From: Mycobacterium sp. AT1
Lineage (GTDB): Bacteria; Actinomycetota; Actinomycetes; Mycobacteriales; Mycobacteriaceae
DNA: 64,000 bases
NCBI RefSeq assembly: GCF_002043095.1
Contig: NZ_MVOC01000044.1
Location: 62,001-126,000, forward strand
Direction of reading: 5' to 3'
Shown: piece after piece, positions 1-7,198 of the stretch
Layout of the letters: each line of letters begins with the position of its first letter
How positions within the stretch are numbered: position 1 is the stretch's first letter
Program-made: the position numbers and the translations under genes
Notes under the pieces: generated by a model
The model's database searches: none
What the model was told of the DNA's origin: nothing
The model's input: only the letters and a program-made list of their open reading frames with translations

Positions 1-196
1 TGAGAGTGATGATGCTGAAGAAGAGTCCGAGGATTCCCCAGCCAATCGCGCTGCGCCCCTTGGTTCCTGCGATCACCGCGCAGATGACGGCGGCGATGAT
101 GCTGCCGATCGCCACGAAGATGCCCTTGATGCCGCGAAGGATGAACCCTGCCGCCTCGACGTTGTCCGAAGCGAGTAGTACGACGTTGTTCAGCAT
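1..196 (-). CDS. Small hydrophobic membrane protein, C-terminus cut by the window edge
   Basis: The minus strand reads an open frame from ATG at 196 that is still open at the window start, giving at least 65 residues. A GGAGG ribosome binding site lies 8 nt upstream of this ATG, which supports the start. After a short N-terminal part (MLNNVVLLASDNVEAAG) the protein has two hydrophobic stretches, around residues 18-43 and 50-65, separated by a short basic loop (GTKGRS). It therefore looks like a small integral membrane protein with at least two membrane segments. I do not recognise a family and cannot assign a function. The overlapping plus-strand frame is arginine- and proline-rich, typical of a shadow. 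Confidence 0.6.
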   Translation of the reverse strand, partial: MLNNVVLLASDNVEAAGFILRGIKGIFVAIGSIIAAVICAVIAGTKGRSAIGWGILGLFFSIITL

Positions 197-411
197 TGCC
201 GGTGCCTCCGCGATGAGCCGTTGTCCGGCGTCGTTCGCCGGCCTCACCGGGTACCCCCGTCACCGCACCTGAATCAGGCTGCGGGCCACCCCCAGGAACC
301 TGCCAGCGCAACGCCACGAATTCGTTCCGACGTCGACCGTCGTTCGCCGCAGCGTCGCCCACGCCCTGTGAACTGACGAGCGTCCGATCACCGCGCCGGA
401 AGGACCCACCC

Positions 412-1017
412 ATGTCAGAGAACGACGCCACGATCACCGCCACCGTCACCGTCACCGCCCCGAGGCCCACCAGGGCGCTCGTCATCCGCCACGTGCTGGA
501 ACGGCAACTCGGAGCTGGCCACGGCCTCGGCACCGAGCTGGTGAGCGCCTCCACCGAACTCTCTGCCTCGATGGCGCACGCACCGGCGGCCGTCGTCGAC
601 GAAATTCGCAGCGGCGCAACGCTGCCCGCCGCACTGGCCAACACCGGCGCAGAGGTGCGTCACGTCGCCGCCAGCACCGGCACCCGGATGCGGTCCGCCA
701 TCGGCGAGTACGTCGGAAACCAGGCCACCCTTCCGAACGCCGTCGTCGTCGGCGCCGCCGACGTCGCCGAGACCATGCTGCGGGCACAGGGAACGGTGGC
801 CGCCACGGCCGTCGACAACGCCTTTACCCTCGCCACGACCGCCGTCCGCGGTGGCGACGTCACCGACGCGCTGAGCCAGGGCCGACGCGAGATCGCCGAC
901 CGAACGCGCGCCGCTCGCGCCGACGTCGTCGGCGCGTGGGACCGTGCCGCCGACGAGATCCGCGGCGCCGTCACCGACTACGACGAGTACCTCGAGGCCC
1001 TGTCCGCCGACGACTGA
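412..1017 (+). CDS. Conserved-looking hypothetical protein, helical, 201 aa
   Basis: The ATG at 412 is preceded by a GGAAGGA ribosome binding site 8 nt upstream, and the third-codon GC bias is that of a real mycobacterial gene. The first 20 residues are Thr/Val-rich and disordered-looking. The rest is alanine-rich and predicted mostly helical, with regularly spaced charged residues and an acidic C-terminus (DYDEYLEALSADD). No signal peptide, membrane segment, cysteine or catalytic motif is visible, so a soluble cytoplasmic protein is most likely. It is followed by the divergent-function FecB-like gene after about 50 bp. I do not recognise the family; a structural or stress-related helical protein is possible but unsupported. 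Confidence 0.65.
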   Translation: MSENDATITATVTVTAPRPTRALVIRHVLERQLGAGHGLGTELVSASTELSASMAHAPAAVVDEIRSGATLPAALANTGAEVRHVAASTGTRMRSAIGEYVGNQATLPNAVVVGAADVAETMLRAQGTVAATAVDNAFTLATTAVRGGDVTDALSQGRREIADRTRAARADVVGAWDRAADEIRGAVTDYDEYLEALSADD

Positions 1018-1066
1018 CCCGAGTGTTGGGCAACCCCTACGCCGGACGGCAAGTTACGCTCGCCGC

Positions 1067-2047
1067 GTGCCACCACCATGGTCCCGACGGACTTTCCTGG
1101 CAATGACCGCCGGCCTCGCCCTCACTGCCGTGGCCTGCGGGTCCGACAAGCCGGGCACGGTCGCCGGCGACGGTTCCGTCACCGTCACCCACGCCTTCGG
1201 CGAGACCAAGATTCCGTCGGCACCCAAACGGGTCGTCAGCGCCGGACTCACCGAGCAGGACGATCTGCTCGCGCTCGGGGTCGTCCCGATCGCCGTCACC
1301 GACTGGTTCGGAGGCGAACCGTTCGGCACGTGGCCGTGGGCCCTGCCGAAACTCGGTACCGCCCAACCGGTCGTGCTCAACCTCGTCGACGGCATCTCGG
1401 TCGACCAGATCGCCGCACTCAAACCAGATCTCATCGTCGCCACCAACGCGGGCCTGGATGCGGACACCTACGCCAAGCTGTCCGCGATCGCGCCGACCAT
1501 CGCCCAATCCGGCCAGCACGCTTTCTTCGAACCTTGGAAGGACCAGGCGAGCGCCATCGGCCAGGCGGTGTTCAAGTTCGACGAGATGACCAAGCTCGTC
1601 GACGCCATCGACGCCAGGTTCACCGACGTCGGCAAGAACAACACGACGTTCAGCGGCAAGAAGGTCGTCGTGGTCAGCGCGACGGCCTTCCAAGATCAAT
1701 ACGACGTCACCCCGCCCGGGTGGCGCACCGAGTTCCTGACCCAGATGGGCTTCGCGATCCCGGACGAGGTCAACGCCTTCGTAGAGAACGACCGGGCTCA
1801 GGTTCCGCGCGACAAGTTGGCCTCGGTTCTCGACGCCGCCGACGTCGTGGTGTGGAAGACGGAGAGCGACGACGAGCAGGCTGCGCTCGTCGCCGACCCG
1901 GTGTTCACCGCGCTGAAGTCGACGCTCGCCAAGCGCAACGTCTTCACCGGCAAGGAACTCGCCGGCGCACTCGCCTTCTCCTCGGTGCTCTCGTACCCGG
2001 TGGTGGCCGATCGGTTACCGCCGATGATCTCGAAGGTGCTGACCTGA
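1067..2047 (+). CDS. fecB2: Iron-siderophore ABC transporter substrate-binding lipoprotein (FecB2-like)
   Basis: This is a periplasmic-binding-protein fold of the FepB/FecB type, which in mycobacteria captures ferric siderophores or haem at the outer face of the membrane. I place the start at GTG 1067 and not at the longer frame start (944), because translation from 1067 gives a complete export signal: SRRTFLAM matches the twin-arginine consensus, followed by a hydrophobic stretch and a lipobox-like TAVAC, so the mature protein should begin at a lipidated Cys. The body has the usual conserved stretches (PKRVVSAGLTEQDDLLALG, then IAALKPDLIVATNAG). No permease or ATPase gene is adjacent, so it must use a transporter encoded elsewhere. 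The position beside pxpBC and aac matches Rv0265c (FecB2) in M. tuberculosis. Confidence 0.85.
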   Translation: MPPPWSRRTFLAMTAGLALTAVACGSDKPGTVAGDGSVTVTHAFGETKIPSAPKRVVSAGLTEQDDLLALGVVPIAVTDWFGGEPFGTWPWALPKLGTAQPVVLNLVDGISVDQIAALKPDLIVATNAGLDADTYAKLSAIAPTIAQSGQHAFFEPWKDQASAIGQAVFKFDEMTKLVDAIDARFTDVGKNNTTFSGKKVVVVSATAFQDQYDVTPPGWRTEFLTQMGFAIPDEVNAFVENDRAQVPRDKLASVLDAADVVVWKTESDDEQAALVADPVFTALKSTLAKRNVFTGKELAGALAFSSVLSYPVVADRLPPMISKVLT

Positions 2048-2059
2048 CAAGATGACCGG

Positions 2060-2746
2060 GTGACAACGCCCGAAACATCAGAGCAGCGCCCAGGATTCGC
2101 ACAGGTAGGGTCCGCCTACTATCCGGTTCTCGTCGCCGTGTTCACCGCACTGGTCATCATCTCCAACGTGACGGCCACCAAGGGCGTGGCATTCGGCCCG
2201 ATCCTGACCGACGGCGGCTTCATCGTCTTCCCCCTGACCTACGTGATCGGCGACGTGCTGAGTGAGGTGTACGGATTCAAGGCGGCCCGGCGCGCGATCG
2301 TCCTCGGCTTCTCGATGAACGTCTTGGCCGCGGCGGCGTTCTGGGTGACCATCTACCTGCCCGCCGCCGACTTCTACGAGAATCAGGCCGCTCTCGAGAA
2401 CGTCGTGCACGCCTACACCCAGCTGATCGTCGCCGGGCTCGCCGGCTTCCTCGTCGGGCAGACCATCAACGCCTGGGTCGTCGTCGCGATCAAGGAACGC
2501 ACCAAGGAGAAGCACCTCTGGGCGCGGCTGGTCGGGTCGACGTTCGCCGGCCAGCTCGGTGACACGTTGGTGTTCTGCAGCATCGCCGCGGGCGCGATCG
2601 GCATCACCAGCTTCCGGGACTTCGCCGTATACACCGCGCTGGGATGGATCTACAAGACCGCCGTCGAGGTGGTCCTGCTGCCCATCACCTACCGCGTGAT
2701 CGCGGTCATCAAGCGCCGGGAGCCGACCTACCAACCCGCGGTCTAG
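2060..2746 (+). CDS. Queuosine precursor transporter, YhhQ/VUT family
   Basis: The 228-aa product is an integral membrane protein with about six hydrophobic segments. Its sequence is characteristic of the YhhQ (vitamin uptake transporter, VUT) family: a first helix with SNVTATKGV, then the conserved PLTYVIGDVLSEVYGF, and later GQTINAWVVV and GSTFAGQLGDTLVF. Members import queuosine precursors such as 7-cyano-7-deazaguanine for tRNA modification. It starts with GTG at 2060, 12 nt after the stop of the FecB-like gene, and is followed after 13 nt by pxpB, so co-transcription is likely although the functions are unrelated. The substrate within the precursor family cannot be told from the sequence. 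Confidence 0.88.
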   Translation: MTTPETSEQRPGFAQVGSAYYPVLVAVFTALVIISNVTATKGVAFGPILTDGGFIVFPLTYVIGDVLSEVYGFKAARRAIVLGFSMNVLAAAAFWVTIYLPAADFYENQAALENVVHAYTQLIVAGLAGFLVGQTINAWVVVAIKERTKEKHLWARLVGSTFAGQLGDTLVFCSIAAGAIGITSFRDFAVYTALGWIYKTAVEVVLLPITYRVIAVIKRREPTYQPAV

Positions 2747-2759
2747 CCTGGGAACCGGC

Positions 2760-3374
2760 ATGATTCACGACTACGGAGACCGGGCGCTGCTGCTCGACCT
2801 CGACGGCACGGCCGACGTGCTGGCGTGGTGCGACGCGGTGCGCGAGGCCGATCTCCCCGGTGTCGTCGACGTCGTCCCTGCCGCCCGCACGGTACTGCTG
2901 GTGCTCGCCGGGCCCCGGTATCAAGCGGCGACCAGGGTCCACCTCGCCCGCCTGCACGTGGAACGATCCGAGATCACCCCTGCCGACCGTCGCACCGACG
3001 TCACGATCGACGTCGTCTACGACGGTGCGGACCTCGACGAGGTGGCGCGTCTCACCGGACTCTCGCCCGACGACGTCGTCGCGGCCCACACGGCCGCGCC
3101 GATGCGCGTCGGCTTCGGCGGATTCTCCCCCGGCTTCGCCTACCTGGTCGGCGGTGACGAGCGACTGCACGTTCCGCGCCGCGCCGCGCCTCGCACCAAG
3201 GTTCCCGGCGGATCCGTCGGGCTGGCAGGCGAATTCAGCGGCGTCTACCCACGGGAGACTCCCGGTGGCTGGCAGCTGATCGGCCACACCGACGCGGTGT
3301 TGTGGGACGTCGACCGAGACCCTCCCGCCCTTCTGATACCCGGCACCTGGGTCCAGTTCCGGGCCGTTCGATGA
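2760..3374 (+). CDS. pxpB: 5-oxoprolinase subunit PxpB (KipI/allophanate hydrolase subunit 1 family)
   Basis: The product (204 aa) belongs to the AHS1/KipI family. It shows the conserved block MRVGFGGFSPGFAYLVG and the following PRRAAPRTKVPGGSVGLAGE with the C-terminal PGGWQLIGHT, all diagnostic for PxpB. Together with PxpC and a PxpA subunit it forms the ATP-dependent prokaryotic 5-oxoprolinase, which opens pyroglutamate to glutamate. PxpA (LamB/YcsF family) is not in this window and must be elsewhere. The ATG at 2760 follows the yhhQ stop closely. The stop overlaps the pxpC start in an ATGA arrangement, showing translational coupling. M. tuberculosis has the same pair as Rv0264c-Rv0263c. 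Confidence 0.9.
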   Translation: MIHDYGDRALLLDLDGTADVLAWCDAVREADLPGVVDVVPAARTVLLVLAGPRYQAATRVHLARLHVERSEITPADRRTDVTIDVVYDGADLDEVARLTGLSPDDVVAAHTAAPMRVGFGGFSPGFAYLVGGDERLHVPRRAAPRTKVPGGSVGLAGEFSGVYPRETPGGWQLIGHTDAVLWDVDRDPPALLIPGTWVQFRAVR

Positions 3375-4240
3375 CGACACTCGAGATCCTGGCCACCGGC
3401 CCGCTGGCCCTGCTCGAAGACTTGGGCAGGCCGGGCCTCGCACACCTCGGCGTCACCCGCTCCGGCGCCGCCGACAGGCACTCCCACGCCCTGTCGAACA
3501 GGCTGGTGGCCAACCCGCCCGACCGCGCCACGATCGAGATCACCTTCGGCGGGTTCTCCGCCCGCGTCCGCGGCGGTGACGTAGCGATCGCCGTGACGGG
3601 GGCCGACGCTGACCCGTCGGTGGACGGACTTCCCTTCGGCACCAACAGCATTCACTACGTGCGCGACGGGCAGACGATATCGCTCGGGACGCCGCGCTCC
3701 GGGCTTCGGAGCTACCTGGCGGTCCGCGGCGGCGTCGACGCCGAGCCCGTCCTCGGTTCCCGCAGCCACGACGTGTTGTCGGCGATCGGCCCTCGGCCGT
3801 TGCGACCCGGTGACGTCCTGCCGATCGGCCCACACGCCGCGGACTTCCCCGAACTCGACCAGGCGCCCGTCGCGCCCATCACCGGGGACGTCCTCGACCT
3901 CGTCGTGGTGCCAGGCCCGCGCGACGACTGGTTCGCCGATCCCGACGCACTGGTGCGCACCGACTGGGTGGCGTCCGAGCGCAGTGATCGCGTCGGGATG
4001 AGGCTGACGGGTCGCCCGCTCGACGCCCGCTTCCCAGACCGGCAACTTCCCAGCGAGGGCGCCACCCGCGGCGCAATCCAGGTGCCGCCCAACGGCTTAC
4101 CCGTCATCCTCGGACCCGACCACCCCGTGACCGGCGGATACCCGGTGATCGGCGTCGTCGTCGACCACGACGTCGACCGGGTGGCTCAGGCCCGTCCGGG
4201 TCAGCACGTCCGACTGCACTGGTCCCGCCCGCGCGGTTGA
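3371..4240 (+). CDS. pxpC: 5-oxoprolinase subunit PxpC (KipA/allophanate hydrolase subunit 2 family)
   Basis: The start is the ATG at 3371 inside the ATGA overlap with pxpB. The longer open frame from 3302 would add 23 arginine-rich residues and overlap pxpB heavily, so I reject it. The 289-aa protein has the AHS2/KipA signatures: LLEDLGRPGLAHLGVTRSGAAD near the N-terminus, LRSYLAVRGGVDAEPVLGSRS in the middle (about residues 114-134), and near the C-terminus TRGAIQVPPNGLPVILGPDHP with TGGYPVIGVV. It is the partner of PxpB in the ATP-driven hydrolysis of 5-oxoproline. The following gene begins 21 nt later. Confidence 0.9.
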   Translation: MTTLEILATGPLALLEDLGRPGLAHLGVTRSGAADRHSHALSNRLVANPPDRATIEITFGGFSARVRGGDVAIAVTGADADPSVDGLPFGTNSIHYVRDGQTISLGTPRSGLRSYLAVRGGVDAEPVLGSRSHDVLSAIGPRPLRPGDVLPIGPHAADFPELDQAPVAPITGDVLDLVVVPGPRDDWFADPDALVRTDWVASERSDRVGMRLTGRPLDARFPDRQLPSEGATRGAIQVPPNGLPVILGPDHPVTGGYPVIGVVVDHDVDRVAQARPGQHVRLHWSRPRG

Positions 4241-4261
4241 CGGCCCTGGTAGGAACGAGGT

Positions 4262-4807
4262 GTGCTCCACACCGCGCGCCTCGTCCACACGTCCGATCTC
4301 GACGGCGAGACCCGTGAGGACGCCCGGCGGATGCTCGTCGACGCCTTCGCCGACAGCGAGGTCGACTTCACCGACACCGACTGGGAGCACGCCCTCGGCG
4401 GCATGCATGCCCTGATCTGCGTGCGCGGAGCGTTGATCGCGCACGGCGCGGTGGTGCAACGCCGGCTGATCCACCGGGGCGTCGCGCTGCGCTGCGGCTA
4501 CCTCGAAGCCGTCGCCGTGCGCGAGGACTGGCGTGGCCAAGGCCTGGCGATGGCCGTGATGGACGGCCTCGAACAAGTGCTGCGCGGCGCCTATGAGCTG
4601 GGCGCGCTGAGCGCGTCGGAGGCGGGCAGGCACATCTACGCCACCCGAGGGTGGCAGCCGTGGGAGGGTATGACGTCGGTGCTGACGCCGTCCGGAGTGG
4701 TCGCGACCCCCGACGACGACGAATCCGTCTTCGTCTTTCCCGTGACCGCCGACCTCGACACGACGGGCGAAATCACGTGCGACTTTCGCGACGGCGACGT
4801 GTGGTGA
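4262..4807 (+). CDS. aac: Aminoglycoside 2'-N-acetyltransferase AAC(2')-I
   Basis: A GNAT-fold acetyltransferase of 181 aa that transfers an acetyl group from acetyl-CoA to the 2'-amino group of aminoglycosides such as gentamicin and tobramycin. The sequence is that of the chromosomal mycobacterial AAC(2')-I group: the N-terminal LHTARLVHTSDLD, the conserved FTDTDWEHALGGMHAL, the acetyl-CoA pyrophosphate loop VREDWRGQGLAMAVMDGLE, and the C-terminal DDDESVFVFPV with the aspartate cluster that contacts the drug. The start is GTG at 4262. The gene is ancestral to the genus (Rv0262c lies at the same place), so it is intrinsic and not acquired. Whether it gives measurable resistance depends on expression; a role in peptidoglycan acetylation has been proposed for the family. 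Confidence 0.93.
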   Translation: MLHTARLVHTSDLDGETREDARRMLVDAFADSEVDFTDTDWEHALGGMHALICVRGALIAHGAVVQRRLIHRGVALRCGYLEAVAVREDWRGQGLAMAVMDGLEQVLRGAYELGALSASEAGRHIYATRGWQPWEGMTSVLTPSGVVATPDDDESVFVFPVTADLDTTGEITCDFRDGDVW

Positions 4808-4946
4808 CCAGCGAATTCACATCTCACCGATGGCGCCCGGCCGTGGTGAGCCGATGTTCACGGCCGAGTCATGGTCACGCTACCGCGACATGCGTCGGCA
4901 ACGGCCACGAAACCAAACGGCAACACGGGATGCCTTGACTGGTGCC

Positions 4947-6092
4947 ATGCCCGAACCAGATTGGGCACCTCTGACCGGATTCCGGGTGGCGGTGACCTCA
5001 GCCCGACGTGCCGACGAGCTGAGCACGCTGCTGCGTCGCCGCGGAGCGACCGTCACCAGCGCCGCCGCCATCGAGATGGTGCCGCTGCCCGACGACGACG
5101 AACTGCACGTGCACACCGAGGCGTTGATCGCCGCGCCCCCCGACCTCGTCGTCGCGACGACGGGCATCGGGCTGCGGGGCTGGATCGCCGCCGCCGACGG
5201 CTGGGGACTGGCCGCGGACCTGACCGCCGCGTTGAGCAAGGCGCGCATCGTGTCGAGGGGCCCCAAGGCCACCGGCGCGCTGCGGGCAGCCGGGCTGCCC
5301 GAGGAGTGGTCGCCGGAATCGGAGTCCTCCCGCGAAGTCATGCAGTACCTGCGCGAAGGCGGCATCGAGGGGCTGCGCGTCGCCGTCCAGCTCCACGGCG
5401 CCACCGCCGACTGGGACCCGTTCCCCGAATTCCTCGACGAACTGCGGGCCGCGGGGGCCGAGGTCGTGCCGATCCGCGTGTACCGCTGGCACCCCGTCCC
5501 ACGCGACGGCGCCTTTGACACGCTCGTCGCCGGCGTCGCCGAGCACAAGTTCGACGCGGTCAGCTTCACCTCGGCACCCGCCGTGGCCGCGATGCTGATG
5601 AGAGCCACCGAGATGGGCGTCGACGCCAAGATGCTCGCGGCGCTGCGGACCGACGTACACGCGATGTGCGTCGGCCCGGTGACGGCGCGCCCCCTGGTGC
5701 GACTCGGGGTCCCGACGTCGGCGCCGGAACGGATGCGACTGGGTGCCCTCGCCCGGCACATCACCGACGAATTGCCGCTGCTGCAGTCGCGGACCGTCAC
5801 GGTGGCGGGCCACGTCCTGGAGATCCGCGGCACGTGCGTGATGGTCGACGGCGTCGTCAAGGAACTCCCTCCGGCGGGCATGGCCACCATCCGCGCGCTG
5901 GCCCATCGGCCGGGACAGGTGGTGTCGCGCGGCGACCTCCTCAACGCACTGCCCGGTGGCGGCACCGACACCCACGCCGTCGAGACCGCGGTGCTTCGAC
6001 TGCGAACGGCATTGGGCGACAAGAACATCGTTGCGACGGTGGTGAAGCGCGGCTACCGCCTCGCCGTCGACGACGCGGCGGGTGACGCGTGA
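4947..6092 (+). CDS. hemD: Uroporphyrinogen-III synthase fused to a C-terminal winged-helix DNA-binding domain
   Basis: The N-terminal ~270 residues match the HemD fold: FRVAVTSARRADELSTLLRR at the start, the AIEMVPLPDDDELH segment, DLVVATTGIGLRGW, and FTSAPAVAAML in the second half-domain. HemD cyclises hydroxymethylbilane to uroporphyrinogen III, the branch point for haem and sirohaem. The last ~95 residues form an OmpR/PhoB-type winged helix (LPPAGMATIRALAHRPGQ, then THAVETAVLRLRTALGD and VKRGYRLAV). I chose ATG 4947, which gives 381 aa, the length of the homologue Rv0260c; the frame is open to 4830, so an upstream start is possible. The stop overlaps the next start in GTGA. The fusion could make the protein a regulator of nitrite-reductase genes as well as, or instead of, an enzyme. 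Confidence 0.82.
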   Translation: MPEPDWAPLTGFRVAVTSARRADELSTLLRRRGATVTSAAAIEMVPLPDDDELHVHTEALIAAPPDLVVATTGIGLRGWIAAADGWGLAADLTAALSKARIVSRGPKATGALRAAGLPEEWSPESESSREVMQYLREGGIEGLRVAVQLHGATADWDPFPEFLDELRAAGAEVVPIRVYRWHPVPRDGAFDTLVAGVAEHKFDAVSFTSAPAVAAMLMRATEMGVDAKMLAALRTDVHAMCVGPVTARPLVRLGVPTSAPERMRLGALARHITDELPLLQSRTVTVAGHVLEIRGTCVMVDGVVKELPPAGMATIRALAHRPGQVVSRGDLLNALPGGGTDTHAVETAVLRLRTALGDKNIVATVVKRGYRLAVDDAAGDA

Positions 6093-6772
6093 ACCCGCTG
6101 CTCGTCGCCCACGGCACCCGCAAGGCCGACGGGGTGGCGATGATCGCCGACCTGGCCGACCGGGTGGGACGTCAGCTGGGTCAGCGGGTGCGTACCGCGT
6201 TCGTCGACGTGCTGGGTCCAACGCCCGCCGAGGTCTTGGCGGAGCTTCCCGACGAGCCCGCCGTCGTGGTGCCGGCCTTCCTCGCGAGCGGCTACCACGT
6301 GCGCGTCGACGTTCCGGCATTCGTCACGGCCAGCGGGCATCCCGACGTGACGGTCACCGACGCACTCGGACCGTCGGCCGACATCGTCCGCGTGGTGGTC
6401 GACCGTCTCGTCGAATCCGGCTGGAAGCCAACCGATTCCGTGATATTGGCGGCAGCGGGTACCTCTGACGACCGGGCGAAGCGCGACCTCCGCGTCACGG
6501 CAACGCTGCTGTCGGCCGCCATCGGCGCACGCGTCGAGCTCGCGTACGCCGCCACCGGCGAGCCGCGCGTCGCCGACGCCGTGGCAACCATGCGCTCGCA
6601 GGGTGCGCGCCGAGTCGTCGTGGCGTCGTACCTGCTCGCCGACGGGCTCTTCCAGGACCGGCTGCACCAGTCCGGCGCCGACGTGGTGACCGCGCCGCTG
6701 GTCACCCATCCCGGCGTGACACGGTTGATCGCCCGCCGGTTCCGCCGGGCGCGGCTGCCGATCTCAGCCTGA
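6089..6772 (+). CDS. Sirohydrochlorin chelatase-like protein (CbiX/SirB family)
   Basis: This 227-aa protein is a class II chelatase: two similar half-domains, each beginning with a beta strand and the metal/tetrapyrrole loop. The first has LLVAHGTRK (catalytic His8) followed by VVVPAFLASGYHVRVDVP, and the second has SVILAAAGTSD followed by VVVASYLLADGLFQDRL. Such enzymes insert ferrous iron (SirB) or cobalt (CbiX) into sirohydrochlorin. The GTG start overlaps the hemD-like stop, so the two are translationally coupled. Both converge on nirBD, whose large subunit needs sirohaem, which supports an iron-inserting role. The homologue is Rv0259c. The metal cannot be proved from the sequence. Confidence 0.83.
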   Translation: MNPLLVAHGTRKADGVAMIADLADRVGRQLGQRVRTAFVDVLGPTPAEVLAELPDEPAVVVPAFLASGYHVRVDVPAFVTASGHPDVTVTDALGPSADIVRVVVDRLVESGWKPTDSVILAAAGTSDDRAKRDLRVTATLLSAAIGARVELAYAATGEPRVADAVATMRSQGARRVVVASYLLADGLFQDRLHQSGADVVTAPLVTHPGVTRLIARRFRRARLPISA

Positions 6773-6778
6773 GTACCT

Positions 6779-6840
6779 CGCCGAGACTACGGTTGTTGAC
6801 GTAGATCGCGCTCGTCACGTCATCTTCTGCAGTCTCGGCG
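6779..6840. repeat. Intergenic hairpin A between convergent cbiX-like and nirD genes
   Basis: A perfect 10-bp inverted repeat, CGCCGAGACT (6779-6788) and AGTCTCGGCG (6831-6840), encloses 42 nt. Inside, TGACGT occurs on both strands at similar depth (TTGACGTA on the left, ACGTCA on the right), so the whole element is an imperfect palindrome. It fills the 69-bp gap between two convergent stop codons, which is where a bidirectional terminator would sit. No T-run follows either arm. It resembles in size and position the elements at 10231, 42120 and 58164. Confidence 0.7.
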
Positions 6841-6841
6841 G

Positions 6842-7198
6842 CTAGGAACCGATTTCGACCCGACCGCCGTCGACGATCCTGGTCCGGTACACCGGCAGGG
6901 ACACCTCGGGGTCGTCGAGGCACGTGCCGTCGTCGAATGCGAACGCCTGCTTCTTGATCGGCGACTGCACGCACGCTCGGCCGGCACGGTCTCCGACGAT
7001 GCCCCGCGACATCACCGCAGCACCCGAGAACGGGTCGACGTTACCGATCGCCCACAGCGATCCGTCGTCGAGCCGAAACAGTGCGACCTGCACCCCGTCG
7101 GGCAGCAGCACGCCCACCCCGCGGCCCGGCAGCAGCCGGTCGTATTCGCAAGCCCGCGTCCAGATCTGGACGTCTCTGACATCGTCTAGCAGTGTCAC
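6842..7198 (-). CDS. nirD: Assimilatory nitrite reductase small subunit NirD
   Basis: The 118-aa product is the Rieske-like small subunit of NADH-dependent nitrite reductase, which partners NirB in reducing nitrite to ammonia in the cytoplasm. It shows the family pattern ALFRLDDGSLWAIGNVDPFSGAAVMSRGI in short blocks, then VQSPIKKQAFAFDDG and the closing VYRTRIVDGGRVEI. As is usual for NirD the Cys/His ligands of a true Rieske centre are absent, so it has no iron-sulfur cluster of its own. The GTG start at 7198 overlaps the nirB stop (GTGA), so the two are translationally coupled. Matches Rv0253. Confidence 0.92.
   Translation of the reverse strand: MTLLDDVRDVQIWTRACEYDRLLPGRGVGVLLPDGVQVALFRLDDGSLWAIGNVDPFSGAAVMSRGIVGDRAGRACVQSPIKKQAFAFDDGTCLDDPEVSLPVYRTRIVDGGRVEIGS

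Noticed and set aside
197..411. A gene in the gap between the first two CDSs
   Set aside because: No frame with a start, RBS and codon bias was found. Only a small palindrome, CCTGAATCAGG, is visible.
4998..6320. A 440-codon minus-strand frame opposite the HemD fusion
   Set aside because: The translation is Arg/Gly/His-rich and covers a coupled pair of real genes (hemD-like and cbiX-like).
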